In this document: piece after piece, positions 52,875-63,135 of the stretch
How positions within the stretch are numbered: position 1 is the first letter of the stretch
Layout: each line of letters starts with the position of its first letter
Assembly (NCBI GenBank): GCA_913057135.1
Contig: CAJXNM010000007.1
Location: 16,202-80,201 of the forward strand
Length of the DNA: 64,000 nt
Direction: 5' to 3'
Origin: an uncultured Halieaceae bacterium
GTDB lineage: Bacteria; Pseudomonadota; Gammaproteobacteria; Pseudomonadales; Halieaceae
The notes under the pieces: generated by a model
What the model saw: only the letters and a program-made list of their open reading frames with translations
What the model was told of the DNA's origin: nothing
Database searches by the model: none
Position numbers and translations under genes: made by a program

Positions 52875-53216
52875 ATGGGCAAGCCAACCTACCTGAAACC
52901 GCCATCAAAAGAGGAGTTGCGGCAGCATTTGAGTCGCGACGTCGAGGCGTTTTTGGCCCAAGGGGGCAGTATCAACCAGCTTGAGCCCGGTGAAACCGGC
53001 TTGGAATCCCACCGGGGTCCGATGCACGCGCCCCTATTTAATAATCCGCCGGTTGAGCGCACCCCCCTGTACGAGGTGATGGCCACCCTCGACGAGCGCC
53101 GTGCGCAAATGAAGCGACCGACCAGCGCCCAACGCAAAGCCCCGCGCAAACCCCGAAAAAAAGTCATCTACGACGATTTTGGCGAGCCTTTGCGCACCGT
53201 CTGGGAAGAGGAATAG
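52875..53216 (+). CDS. Hypothetical basic protein with SutA-like 'EAFLAQGGSINQLEPGE' motif
   Basis: Start ATGGGCAAGCC...; RDVEAFLAQGGSINQLEPG; basic C-terminal half RKAPRKPRKK. Confidence 0.55.
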   Translation: MGKPTYLKPPSKEELRQHLSRDVEAFLAQGGSINQLEPGETGLESHRGPMHAPLFNNPPVERTPLYEVMATLDERRAQMKRPTSAQRKAPRKPRKKVIYDDFGEPLRTVWEEE

Positions 53217-53288
53217 CCCAACCTATCCCATTGAACTGAACAGGCTCTGGACTCGTACTGAAGGCACTACGCTACATAGGATAGGGCC

Positions 53289-54719
53289 ATGATCACCCTG
53301 CACGAGGAAATCGTCGTTCCACGCAGTGCCAAAGACTGCTTTCGATACGTTGCTGACTTTCGCAATACCCCCGAGTGGGACGCCACCGCTGTTCGCGCCG
53401 ATAAGCTCACCCCAGGGCCGGTGGGCCTGAACTCTCGTTTCGATCTGGACTGCAAAGCGGGCCCCACGATGCTGCAGCTTGAGTACACCATTGAGGAGTT
53501 TCAGCCTTGGCACAGCGTGGTACTGCGCGGCAAAGGACGCTGGTTTGATGTGCTCGATACCATTGTGTTCTCAGAGCGAGATGACGGCACGACTCACATC
53601 GACTATCGGGCCGAGTTCCACTATCACTACGGCCTAGAAAAGTTGGCTGGGGGCATGGAGAACGCCCTGCGCAAGATGGGTCGAGCTAGCCTTCGTGGAC
53701 TCAAGCGCGCTTTGGAAGACACCAACACCCTACCCGGCACGCGAGCAGCCACCGCACGGGCCGATAAATGGGTCGCACCGGGGGTAGCCATGTTCAGTCG
53801 TCTGGGCTATCGGCGCGGCCGCAAACACTGGTTGCCCACCACTCGGTTTATGGACGGTCAGCACGTGGTCATTACCGGCACCAGTTCGGGGCTGGGGAAC
53901 GCAACAGCCATTGCTTTAGCCGAAGCTGGCGCCGATCTCACCTTGGTGATACGCAACCCAAAGGGTGTGGAGCCGCTGCAACAACAAATTGCCGACGCCA
54001 CCGGCCGCACCGACATTACCATTGAGCTAGCCGATCTATCGTTGATGGCCGATGTAGAAGCTCTGGCTCAACGGTTGATTGCCAAGGAACGCCCCATTGA
54101 TGTGTTGGTGAACAACGCCGGCGCCCTATTCAATGAGCGCGCGCTCACGGAAGAGGGGCTCGAGCGCAGCTTTGCACTGCTACTGCTTAGCCCGTGGCAC
54201 CTAACCCGGCTGCTGAAGCCCCTGCTGGCCGATCACGAAGAACCCGCCCGGGTTATCAACGTGATTTCCGGGGGTATGTACACCGAGCAACTCAAGTGCA
54301 ACAAACTGATTATGCGCCCGGAGACCTACCGGGGCGCCGTGGCCTACGCCCGCTGTAAACGCGCGTTAACGGTACTCACCGAGCTATGGGCCGACGCCTG
54401 GGCCGATGACAATATTGTGGTTAATGCCATGCATCCGGGCTGGGCGGATACCCCCGGGGTGGCCTCGGCACTGCCCACTTTCCGCAAGATTACCCAACGT
54501 ATTTTGCGCAACCCCCAAGAAGGTGCCGACACCATTATTTGGTTAGCTCGGGCCACGGAAGCGGCGCAGGTATCAGGCAAGTTATTCCTCGATAGGGAAA
54601 TTCGTACCCCTTATCTGCTGGATAAAACCCGCGAATCGGTGACTGAACGCAACCGGCTGGAAGACTACCTGGAGATTAAGCTGCGGGAAGCTAAAGAAGG
54701 GCCGGCGGCCGCCGCCTAG
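53289..54719 (+). CDS. SRPBCC (polyketide cyclase-like)-SDR fusion oxidoreductase
   Basis: N-term TLHEEIVVPRSAKDCFRYVADFRNTPEWD; C-term VVITGTSSGLGNATAIALAEAGADLTLV...VLVNNAGALF, YARCKRAL. Confidence 0.9.
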   Translation: MITLHEEIVVPRSAKDCFRYVADFRNTPEWDATAVRADKLTPGPVGLNSRFDLDCKAGPTMLQLEYTIEEFQPWHSVVLRGKGRWFDVLDTIVFSERDDGTTHIDYRAEFHYHYGLEKLAGGMENALRKMGRASLRGLKRALEDTNTLPGTRAATARADKWVAPGVAMFSRLGYRRGRKHWLPTTRFMDGQHVVITGTSSGLGNATAIALAEAGADLTLVIRNPKGVEPLQQQIADATGRTDITIELADLSLMADVEALAQRLIAKERPIDVLVNNAGALFNERALTEEGLERSFALLLLSPWHLTRLLKPLLADHEEPARVINVISGGMYTEQLKCNKLIMRPETYRGAVAYARCKRALTVLTELWADAWADDNIVVNAMHPGWADTPGVASALPTFRKITQRILRNPQEGADTIIWLARATEAAQVSGKLFLDREIRTPYLLDKTRESVTERNRLEDYLEIKLREAKEGPAAAA

Positions 54720-56434
54720 CGGCGGCTCCAGACCTCGGCACCGCCAATGTAGGTATTTTCCACTCGAAGAGTACGCACGTCGTCTTCAGTCAATGGATCA
54801 CCAGACAGCACCACCAAATCGGCCAACTTGCCGGGCTCAATAGAGCCGATTTGGTCATCCATGAATACCTGCCAAGCGGCGTCGATAGTAATAGAGCGCA
54901 GCGCCTGCATACGACTAATACGCTGCTCGGGACCCAATACCTCGCCGCTGCGGGTTTGGCGCTGGGTCTGACTCCATACAATCTGCATAGGCAGCATGGG
55001 TGTCACCGGGGTGTCCTGATGACCACTGAAGCGCACGCCATAATCGAGGGCCCACTGGGCCGGACTCAGGTTCTGTGCACGCTCGGGACCAACAAACATG
55101 CCCGCGTGACGATCGCCCCAATAGTAGGTGTGTGAAGGAAAGAAGCTGGGGGTCACCCCAAGCTCTGCCATGCGCGCTATTTGATCTTCCCGCGCTAGTT
55201 GGGCGTGAATAATGAGTGGTCGGGCATCGGGCCAGGGGTGTGCAGCCTGAGCCGCCTCGATGGCATCGAGGGTATCGTCGAGACTGGCGTCACCGTTACA
55301 GTGAATGGCTGCCTGAACCCGCTCTCTGTACAAGCCCTCTAGCTGATGGAACAGATCTTCGCGGGACACCGATGGATACCCGCGATACTCGGCATCGCCC
55401 TCGAAGGGCGTGTAATAGGGCTCGGTGAGGTAGCCGGTAAACCCTTGGATACTGCCATCGGCAATAATCTTAACCCGGGGCACGACCATTCGGCCGGCCG
55501 CCAGGGATTCAGGTCGCCAGCCCTCGTTCAACACCTGCTGCTCGACTTCTTCCATAAGCGGAAACAATGCCACACGCTGGGGGTAAACGTTGAAGCGACT
55601 GAGGGGTCCCAGCAAATCCGCAAGCATCGCGGGCATGCCGCCCGCCGACGCTGTCGTGACACCCTGCTCGAGATACTCCCGGGCGGCGTGGGTGGTCATG
55701 CGAATGGCATCCATGGCGCCAATATTTAACGTCTCCTGCATCACTAAACGCGCTGCGGTCTCCTCCAGTACACCGTTGGGCTCACCCGGCTCGCCCGCTT
55801 CACCCTGACCGAAGCGCTGTATGTGGCCACCTTTGGGGTCGGCACTTGCCGCCGTAATACCCATCTCGGCTAGGGCCACCGAGTTCACTGCAGCCAAATG
55901 TCCCGAGGTATGCAGTACGGCTACCGGTCGCTCGGTGGACACCTGATCAAGATCATAGCGCGTCGGGTGACGACCCTCGGCAAGCAGGGTGTCATCGTAG
56001 CCAAAGCCACGAATCCAGCCATCGGGACGCTGTTGGGCGTAGTCCTTGAGGGCGTCGATAAGCTGCGGCATGGTTTCAATCGTGCCCATGGGCGGGCTGT
56101 TTAAGTTTGCCGAGAACACCACCTGACCTGAGCCTGGAAAATGGCCGTGGGCATCGACAATACCGGGCATGAGGGTACGTCCGCGCAGATCGGTAACCAT
56201 GGTTGCATCGGTGGCCTCGGCTAACAGGGACTCAGCTGTACCCACCGCTTCAATACGATCACCGCGCACACTGAGCGCCTCGGCAATGGTGTTGTCGGCA
56301 TCTAGGGTCAAAATATGGCCGTTGATAAACACCTGATGCTCGGGGGGCTCGGGTGGACGCGTCGCAATGGCAAACAGTACATAGATACCGGTAAGAAATG
56401 CCGCCAGAATTAGCAGGCCAACGCGATAGGACAT
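54716..56434 (-). CDS. Amidohydrolase family protein (YtcJ-like), membrane-anchored
   Basis: GRTLMPGIVDAHGHFPGSG, AAIHCNGDASLDDTLDAIE, GKLADLVVLSGDPLT; N-terminal TM. Confidence 0.92.
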   Translation of the reverse strand: MSYRVGLLILAAFLTGIYVLFAIATRPPEPPEHQVFINGHILTLDADNTIAEALSVRGDRIEAVGTAESLLAEATDATMVTDLRGRTLMPGIVDAHGHFPGSGQVVFSANLNSPPMGTIETMPQLIDALKDYAQQRPDGWIRGFGYDDTLLAEGRHPTRYDLDQVSTERPVAVLHTSGHLAAVNSVALAEMGITAASADPKGGHIQRFGQGEAGEPGEPNGVLEETAARLVMQETLNIGAMDAIRMTTHAAREYLEQGVTTASAGGMPAMLADLLGPLSRFNVYPQRVALFPLMEEVEQQVLNEGWRPESLAAGRMVVPRVKIIADGSIQGFTGYLTEPYYTPFEGDAEYRGYPSVSREDLFHQLEGLYRERVQAAIHCNGDASLDDTLDAIEAAQAAHPWPDARPLIIHAQLAREDQIARMAELGVTPSFFPSHTYYWGDRHAGMFVGPERAQNLSPAQWALDYGVRFSGHQDTPVTPMLPMQIVWSQTQRQTRSGEVLGPEQRISRMQALRSITIDAAWQVFMDDQIGSIEPGKLADLVVLSGDPLTEDDVRTLRVENTYIGGAEVWSRR

Positions 56435-56463
56435 GGTTTACTCCGTGTTATTACGTGCGCTAC

Positions 56464-56733
56464 TCAGTAGTGGGGTGGCGGCGCATCGGTGGTTTCAGTC
56501 ATGGCATCGAGACGGTTGCCCTGCTCTTTCAGCTGCCCGTGTAGCAAGCGCAACTGTTGTTGTAACTCGTGCAGCTGACGCTGTTGTGTGGCCAGTGCCT
56601 CATCGAGGCTGGCTACCGTGTCCTCAAGAAACGCCACCTGCATTTGCAAGGCTTCAATAACGACGGACCCATCGTCTGCCGTGTTGTCTGCTGAGCGTCC
56701 GTTGGCGTTAACCTTGTTTGAGTTACCGGGCAT
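56464..56733 (-). CDS. slyX: SlyX family protein
   Basis: IEALQMQVAFLEDTVASLDEALATQQRQLHELQQQLRLLHGQLKE... PPPHY terminus. Confidence 0.9.
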   Translation of the reverse strand: MPGNSNKVNANGRSADNTADDGSVVIEALQMQVAFLEDTVASLDEALATQQRQLHELQQQLRLLHGQLKEQGNRLDAMTETTDAPPPHY

Positions 56734-56866
56734 AGTCTGTCTCTGTCGATGTGCTGCCTGCTGCGCGCGATGATTTTAACCAAGGCGACCCGCGCCCCTT
56801 AATTCTCGCCGTGCACGCGGCTACTATACGCGCTGTTGACACCCACTGCGGTATTGGAGCGCTTAC

Positions 56867-57226
56867 GTGGCTAAAAAATCATCGTCAAAACTGGTGTATT
56901 CCACCGACGGAGGTCGTCTGTGCCACCAGTGCCATCGCAAATTAGCAGATTGCGTCTGTGGTAACGCCGCACCGGTTCATCAGGGCGATGGCATTGCCCG
57001 CATACGCCGGGAAACCAAAGGCCGCGGCGGCAAAGCTGTGACGGTCATCGATGGCTTACCGGTCAGTCCCGATGAGCTGAAAACCGTTGCCAAAGCCTTA
57101 AAACAACGCTGTGGCGTGGGTGGTGCGGTGAAGGCAATGACCATTGAGATTCAGGGAGACCAGCGCGATACCTGCGAGCAGGCCCTAACCGCCATGGGTT
57201 ACCGCTGCAAACGCGCTGGGGGCTAG
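56867..57226 (+). CDS. yciH: SUI1/YciH-like translation initiation factor
   Basis: RIRRETKGRGGKAVTVIDGLP, LKQRCGVGGAVK...IEIQGDQRD. Confidence 0.93.
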   Translation: MAKKSSSKLVYSTDGGRLCHQCHRKLADCVCGNAAPVHQGDGIARIRRETKGRGGKAVTVIDGLPVSPDELKTVAKALKQRCGVGGAVKAMTIEIQGDQRDTCEQALTAMGYRCKRAGG

Positions 57227-57253
57227 CACCCGCCAGCGCACAGTTATAGGCGC

Positions 57254-58372
57254 TTAGCCCATGACAATAAGGGTCTTCTTACCGGTTGCGCGCTTGCCGT
57301 ACTCTTTCACGGCGGCCACAGCCAGGGACTCGGTGAGCGCAACACGACTGGCGTAATGGCTGGCAAACGTAGTGGTTAAGCCTTTCAGTACCCGCCCCTG
57401 CATGGCCATCACACGCTCAATACCCGCACGCTGCATGAACGGCGTTAACAACCAGCCGCCCACACTCCACGCGAAGCCATAACTTCGGGTTAGGGTCATC
57501 GGCGCCGGATCGAGCATGCCATACACATACACCTGTTTGTGTTCATTGGAACCGTAGCGGCTCCACTCGCTCATGCGTTTTTGTGCGGCGATTTCCATGG
57601 CCATTAAAATTTGATTGCTGAGTGCGCCGCCCCCAATAGGGTCGAAGGCCAGTGTGGCACCGGTTGCCTCAATGGCCGCCTGCAACTGCGCGCCGAAATC
57701 ATCGGCAGCACTGTTGAGTACGATATCCGCCCCCTGCCCTTTCAGCAGCGCTACCTGCTCTTCGGAGCGCACGATATTGACCAGGGGGATGCCATCTTCA
57801 ATGCAAATACGATTGAGCATTTGACCTAAGTTAGAGGCCGCCGCCAAATGCACCATGGCCTTGTGGCCTTCCATTTTCAGGGTTTCCACAAAACCAAGAG
57901 CGGTCATGGGGTTTACAAAGCAAGAGGCGCCCTGCTCGGCCGAGATGTCATCGCCTAGGGGCATGCATTGCATGGCAGGCAAACAGCGATACTGGGCAAA
58001 GAGCTCACCACCAAAAGCGCCGACACGCTTGCCCATCAGCGCTTGAGCGGCATCGGACTCGCCGGCGGCGATGACGGTACCTGAACCTTCGTTGCCAACA
58101 GGCAACCACTGGCCCATACGCGATTGGTAAGCCTTTAGCATGGCAGGGGGAATATCAATGACAACCGAGGGCAAGCCATTACGCTCACTGGCTTTCGCCG
58201 CGTCGACGTCCGCAAGACCAAACATAAGCGCTAGGTCAGAGGGGTTAATCGGTGCAGCCTCGACTTTGAGGATCACTTCATGGGGCGCCGGCTCTGGAAT
58301 GTCGACCTCGAAAAAGGCGCATTCAATGGTGGCGTTATCGTGAACACAAGATTGCAGCTGGAGCGTTTTCAT
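57254..58372 (-). CDS. Zinc-binding dehydrogenase / MDR superfamily oxidoreductase
   Basis: EVILKVEAAPINPSDLALMFG, GNEGSGTVIAAGES, ATLAFDPIGGG. Confidence 0.88.
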   Translation of the reverse strand: MKTLQLQSCVHDNATIECAFFEVDIPEPAPHEVILKVEAAPINPSDLALMFGLADVDAAKASERNGLPSVVIDIPPAMLKAYQSRMGQWLPVGNEGSGTVIAAGESDAAQALMGKRVGAFGGELFAQYRCLPAMQCMPLGDDISAEQGASCFVNPMTALGFVETLKMEGHKAMVHLAAASNLGQMLNRICIEDGIPLVNIVRSEEQVALLKGQGADIVLNSAADDFGAQLQAAIEATGATLAFDPIGGGALSNQILMAMEIAAQKRMSEWSRYGSNEHKQVYVYGMLDPAPMTLTRSYGFAWSVGGWLLTPFMQRAGIERVMAMQGRVLKGLTTTFASHYASRVALTESLAVAAVKEYGKRATGKKTLIVMG

Positions 58373-58449
58373 TATCGTCCTTATTGAGAAGCGTGGTTAT
58401 TGTAGGAGAGTGAGTGTAGCGCCTAATACAGGCGGCCGAACACCGGGAG

Positions 58450-58613
58450 CGCATCAAAGATAGCTCGTCAAAGATAGCTCCTCGAGGTGGCTCATCAAGG
58501 TGGCTCCTCGAGATAACCCCTGGAGATAACCCCTGGAGACAGCCCATAGAAATAGCTCCCGGAGATGGCTCGCTACGGGCAGCTCAACACAGGGAGCTCA
58601 TGACAGGTAGCCA
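58450..58613. repeat. Degenerate 13-14 bp tandem repeat array (about 12 units)
   Basis: tagctcgtcaaaga / tagctcctcgaggt / ggctcatcaaggt / ggctcctcgaga / taacccctggaga x2 / cagcccatagaaa / tagctcccggaga / tggctcgctacggg. Confidence 0.8.
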
Positions 58614-58635
58614 ACGATAGTTGGGCGGCGGTTAG

Positions 58636-60651
58636 TCAGCCACCGGTGCTGTCCATGGCTGAATAGCCATGGCTGGGTAAATCGGCCGCCCACTCTTGGG
58701 CGCTTAAGACGCGAGCCGGCTGCCCGGCCTGCTCGCGATAAATCACCGTGTACGCCAGCACCGCCTGCACGTACTCGCGGGTCTCCTTAAACGGTATGCT
58801 GTCAATCCAGCGATCAACGGGAAGCGGGTCCTCAATCCAGCGATCGACCCGATGGGGTCCCGCGTTGTAACCCGCCAGTGCTCTAGGCCTGTGACCATTA
58901 AATCGATCGAGGAGCTCTCGATAATAGCGACTGCCCAAGCGGACGTTGTAATCGACATCGTACAGGGCACTTCGGCGCCAGGGTAAGCCTGCTTTACGGG
59001 CCACCGTTCGCGCGGTACTGGGCATCACTTGCATGAGGCCCTTGGCCCCTACCCGAGACTCCGCCAAGGGGTACAGGGCACTCTCGCGCCGGGCAATAGC
59101 CATTAGCTCGGCCACATCAAGATCGTGCTCTAAGGCTGCCCGCTCAAAGTTGCCGGCATACGCTTCAGGGAAACGCAGGTCCACGTAATCCCAGGCCTTG
59201 GCCAGGTTGGCGGTTTCAACGGCAAAGGCCGACCATCCCTGCTGTAAGGCGTAACGGGCCCAGGCCAGGGCCAACGATGTCTGCCCCGATTGAATATAAC
59301 TTCCCATCCAATAACGCCACTCGAGGCGGGCATCCGCCAAGCGCTCTAGGGCCACCAACTCTTGCACCCGGGCCAGTGCTGGATGCGACTTACCCGGTGG
59401 CAGTGGTGCTGGCTGGCCATTCAACTGATAGGACACATCGAGTAAATCGGCCGCCAAAAACCCGTGGTAGCTACGCTCTTTCGCCAACGCCTCAAGAATG
59501 GGCGTGGCAGCGTCCGATTGCCCCAAGGCCCCCAGGGCACGCGCCTGCCAGTAACGCCATTGATCTCGCTGCTGCGCCAGAGGCGACAGCCAGGCCAAGC
59601 CATCGAGCAGATGCTGCCAATGGCCATCGTGCACCTGTTGCCGCAGGTAGATCTCGGTGAGTTCGTCATCGGCCAGGCGCTGTAAATTCTCGAGCACCCA
59701 GGCCTCGGGGGCGGCGCTTTGGGCAAATAAACTATGGCGGGTAATCATTGCCGCCATGGCTTCGTACTGCTGGTCGGTAAATGGCTGCACCGGCTCGGCG
59801 TTCATCAGGGCCTTGCGCGCTTTTTCTGGGTTGACACGCGCCAGGCGTCGAATACCCACCGTCATCAGTTGCGCATGGGCAGCCGATGGCTTGTGAGCAT
59901 CGCTCACCAAACGATTGGGGTGGCGATAGACCTGATAAAGCTCAGCCAATAGCGGGGATAAGGCGGGTGATGCAAAACGCTGTAGATAGCGAATAAGGTG
60001 AGATGAACGCGCATCGAAGGCTTTTAACGCCCGGGACCAGACCAGTTCATCGGAGGGCGACTGCACCGCCAGCCACTGCTTGAACAAGGGATCGCAGGCT
60101 TTGTCTTGGGAGTACCCCACGTTCCACAGGGTCTCGGCGCCGCGCCAGGCGCCTGCGGTATCGCCAGTGGCCGCCAGCGCTCGGTAGTAGTAGCACTGCA
60201 GCTCGGTATCATTAGGGGGACCATCGAGGGCGCCCAAGAACTCACGCCAATGGCGATCTTGCCCTTTGTGCAGCAAGTAGGCGTGTAACAGTCGGTTGGC
60301 CAGGGGCGATGCGCCCGCCCGCTCGCGAAAATCCTGGAGCGCTTGAGGTTGCAATGTATGCAACTGCTCTTTCAGTGCCTCGTAATCCAGGTATAGCGCA
60401 AGGGGGTAGTCGTCTAAGTCGGCGCGAAGCTGCTGATACCGGGGCCCTACCCCTGTGCTCAGCTCCTCGAGGGCGGCGATAAATAATTGGCGTTGCTCAT
60501 TAGCCTGGGCAAGCGTGCCACTAAGCAGCCAAAGCGCCGTTAAGCAAACACCCAAAAAACGCCGGCCGACGCCGCGGGTTACGACTGCCACTAACCCGCC
60601 GACCAGTGGTAAGGGCTGTCTACAGCCACTTGTTAAGGCATATAAGCTCAT
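58636..60651 (-). CDS. slt: Soluble lytic murein transglycosylase
   Basis: AIARRESALYPLAESRVGAKGLMQVMPSTAR, ALAGYNAGPHRVDRWI. Confidence 0.96.
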   Translation of the reverse strand: MSLYALTSGCRQPLPLVGGLVAVVTRGVGRRFLGVCLTALWLLSGTLAQANEQRQLFIAALEELSTGVGPRYQQLRADLDDYPLALYLDYEALKEQLHTLQPQALQDFRERAGASPLANRLLHAYLLHKGQDRHWREFLGALDGPPNDTELQCYYYRALAATGDTAGAWRGAETLWNVGYSQDKACDPLFKQWLAVQSPSDELVWSRALKAFDARSSHLIRYLQRFASPALSPLLAELYQVYRHPNRLVSDAHKPSAAHAQLMTVGIRRLARVNPEKARKALMNAEPVQPFTDQQYEAMAAMITRHSLFAQSAAPEAWVLENLQRLADDELTEIYLRQQVHDGHWQHLLDGLAWLSPLAQQRDQWRYWQARALGALGQSDAATPILEALAKERSYHGFLAADLLDVSYQLNGQPAPLPPGKSHPALARVQELVALERLADARLEWRYWMGSYIQSGQTSLALAWARYALQQGWSAFAVETANLAKAWDYVDLRFPEAYAGNFERAALEHDLDVAELMAIARRESALYPLAESRVGAKGLMQVMPSTARTVARKAGLPWRRSALYDVDYNVRLGSRYYRELLDRFNGHRPRALAGYNAGPHRVDRWIEDPLPVDRWIDSIPFKETREYVQAVLAYTVIYREQAGQPARVLSAQEWAADLPSHGYSAMDSTGG

Positions 60652-60824
60652 CGAGGCTACGGCCCTTCCTTATGGGTTGCCGACTGCCTACAAAGCATGG
60701 AACGATGCGTGTCACTTTTCAATGCCCGTGTTCGCATCGTCCCGGTTATGCAGATGCCTCTACACATTCACGCTTATTATGAGCACCCTTCAATGGGCAC
60801 TTCTAAAGGACCGCAGTCACTTTC

Positions 60825-61883
60825 ATGACCAAACCATCGATACGCCTTACACAGTACAGCCATGGCGCGGGCTGTGGCTGCAAAATTGCGCCCGACGTGC
60901 TCGATCGAATGTTAGCGGGCAGTTTGGCGGGCCAAGGCGCCCCTGAATTCCCCACGCTACTGGTGGGCAACCACAGCCGTGATGATGCCGCTGCCGTCGA
61001 TATTGGTGATGGCAGAGCCATTCTCAGCACCACCGATTTCTTCATGCCTATTGTCGATGATGCTTACGATTTTGGCCGCGTTGCCGCCACCAATGCCATC
61101 AGTGATATTTACGCCATGGGGGGTAAACCTCTTATGGCCATTGCCATTTTAGGCTGGCCCGTCGATAAACTGCCCCCGGAACTGGCGGGTCAAGTCATCG
61201 CCGGAGGACGCCAGGTGTGCCTTGATGCGGGCATTGCCCTAGCCGGCGGTCACAGTATCGATGCACCCGAGCCCATTTTTGGATTGGCGGTAACCGGGGA
61301 AGTGCCCATCGACCAACTGAAGCGTAACAACAGTGCTCGGGCGGGGGATGTGCTGTTCCTGACCAAGCCCTTGGGCATTGGCATCCTGACGACGGCAGAG
61401 AAGCAAGGCAAGCTGTTGGATGAGCATCGTGGTCTTGCCACAGAAGTCATGTGTCAACCTAACCGCATTGGCAGCACTCTGGCGGCTATTGAGGGGGTAC
61501 ACGCCATGACCGACGTAACGGGCTTTGCCTTACTGGGTCATTTGCTCGAGTTATGCACAGGGTCGGATCTAGATGCGGTGTTAGAGCCGGGCAACATCCC
61601 GCTGCTACCCGGTGTTGAGCACTACATCCGTGAAGGGTGCATTCCAGGCGGCAGTGGTCGAAATTTCAACGCCTACGGTCACGCACTGGCACCGCTAACC
61701 GATGGGCAGCGGCATCTCCTGTGTGATCCGCAAACCAGCGGCGGCCTGCTGTTGGCGGTGGCACCCAATGCCTCACCCCGGGTGCAAAAGACCTTACGCG
61801 CTGCCGGCTTACCGGCCACCCCCATTGGTGAACTGGTGGAAACAACGGGGAATATTGTGCGCATTCGAGTGAGCAATGGCTGA
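60825..61883 (+). CDS. selD: Selenide, water dikinase (Cys-containing form)
   Basis: [54 protein letters not shown]. Confidence 0.97.
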   Translation: MTKPSIRLTQYSHGAGCGCKIAPDVLDRMLAGSLAGQGAPEFPTLLVGNHSRDDAAAVDIGDGRAILSTTDFFMPIVDDAYDFGRVAATNAISDIYAMGGKPLMAIAILGWPVDKLPPELAGQVIAGGRQVCLDAGIALAGGHSIDAPEPIFGLAVTGEVPIDQLKRNNSARAGDVLFLTKPLGIGILTTAEKQGKLLDEHRGLATEVMCQPNRIGSTLAAIEGVHAMTDVTGFALLGHLLELCTGSDLDAVLEPGNIPLLPGVEHYIREGCIPGGSGRNFNAYGHALAPLTDGQRHLLCDPQTSGGLLLAVAPNASPRVQKTLRAAGLPATPIGELVETTGNIVRIRVSNG

Positions 61884-63009
61884 CGATTCTCCAGCGGCGG
61901 CATTTGCAGAGCTGTTGCTCAATGATGTGCCGCTTATTGATACCCGCGCACCGGTGGAGTTTGCCAAAGGCAGTTTTCCCACCGCGGTGAATCTGCCGCT
62001 CATGAGTGACGACGAGCGCGCCGCAGTGGGTACCTGCTACAAGCAGCAGGGCCCAGAGGCCGCTGTTGCGCTGGGGCATCAATTGGTCTCGGGTAAGGTA
62101 AAGGCACAGCGCATTGCTGCGTGGACAGCATTTACCGAGCAACACCCACACGGGGCGCTGTTTTGCTTTCGAGGAGGCATGCGCTCGGCCATCGTGCAGC
62201 AATGGTTACTGGAAGCGGGTATTCATTACCCGCGCATCACCGGTGGCTACAAAGCTATGCGACGCTGGCTCATCGATGAGCTTGAGCGACTGTGTAATGA
62301 GCATGCCTTTATTATCGTTAGTGGCAAAACCGGGGTGGCTAAGACACGCCTGTTAAACGAGGGCCATCAGGGGCAACCACTGCCCGGTGCCATCGATTTA
62401 GAGGGGCTTGCATGCCATCGAGGCTCCGCCTTCGGTCGTCGCGTTCAGGAACAACCCAGCCAAATTAGCTTTGAGATTGCCTTGGCCATTGCGCTGCTTA
62501 AGCGCGCGCGTGCTCACACGGGCCCACTGCTGCTTGAGGACGAGAGCCGATTGATTGGCCGCTGCGCACTGCCATTACCCCTGCAACGGGTGATTCAACA
62601 GGCACCGATGGTGTTGGTGGACGCGCCGCTGGCGGCCCGGGTGCGCCACACCCATGAAAATTATATTCTGGCCAATCTGCAGGATTTTGAACAGGCCGCA
62701 GCTCAGTCACACACCGACCGAAAGATAGCCTTTGATGATTTCGCCACCAGTTTACGAGAAGCGCTGAGCCGAATTCGCCGGCGACTGGGGGGCGACCGTT
62801 ATGGGCTACTACAGGCGCAATTAAACGATGCACTGACACTGCATGAGCGGGGTGACCCCAGCGGGCACTGCGCATGGATTGAGACCCTGCTGCGGGACTA
62901 CTACGACCCTATGTACGAGTATCAGCTCACGCGCAAATCAAACCCAGTATTGTTCAAAGGGGATTACGCCGCCGTTGCAGACTACTTAGCGACGCACCAG
63001 CCGGGTTAG
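61876..63009 (+). CDS. mnmH: tRNA 2-selenouridine synthase
   Basis: Rhodanese domain ([33 protein letters not shown]) plus P-loop-like [10 protein letters not shown]; overlaps selD. Confidence 0.95.
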   Translation: MADDSPAAAFAELLLNDVPLIDTRAPVEFAKGSFPTAVNLPLMSDDERAAVGTCYKQQGPEAAVALGHQLVSGKVKAQRIAAWTAFTEQHPHGALFCFRGGMRSAIVQQWLLEAGIHYPRITGGYKAMRRWLIDELERLCNEHAFIIVSGKTGVAKTRLLNEGHQGQPLPGAIDLEGLACHRGSAFGRRVQEQPSQISFEIALAIALLKRARAHTGPLLLEDESRLIGRCALPLPLQRVIQQAPMVLVDAPLAARVRHTHENYILANLQDFEQAAAQSHTDRKIAFDDFATSLREALSRIRRRLGGDRYGLLQAQLNDALTLHERGDPSGHCAWIETLLRDYYDPMYEYQLTRKSNPVLFKGDYAAVADYLATHQPG

Positions 63010-63024
63010 TAACTCGACATGGGG
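62962..63024. repeat. 63-bp direct repeat, copy 1 (spans mnmH 3' end)
   Basis: gattacgccgccgttgcagactacttagcgacgcaccagccgggttagtaactcgacatgggg; 61/63 identical to copy 2. Confidence 0.97.
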
Positions 63025-63135
63025 CACACCCACGCATGGCGGCGTCACTTTCTCCTTGAAATACATGCATACATTTTTCAGGCTTCAAGCAAGTAGCCCA
63101 GTAGCGCTCTTTATCATCAGCTGATATGTTTAGGT

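Noticed and set aside
58450-58613. Possible CRISPR array
   Set aside because: Units are contiguous with no spacers, degenerate, and only 13-14 bp; no cas genes nearby.
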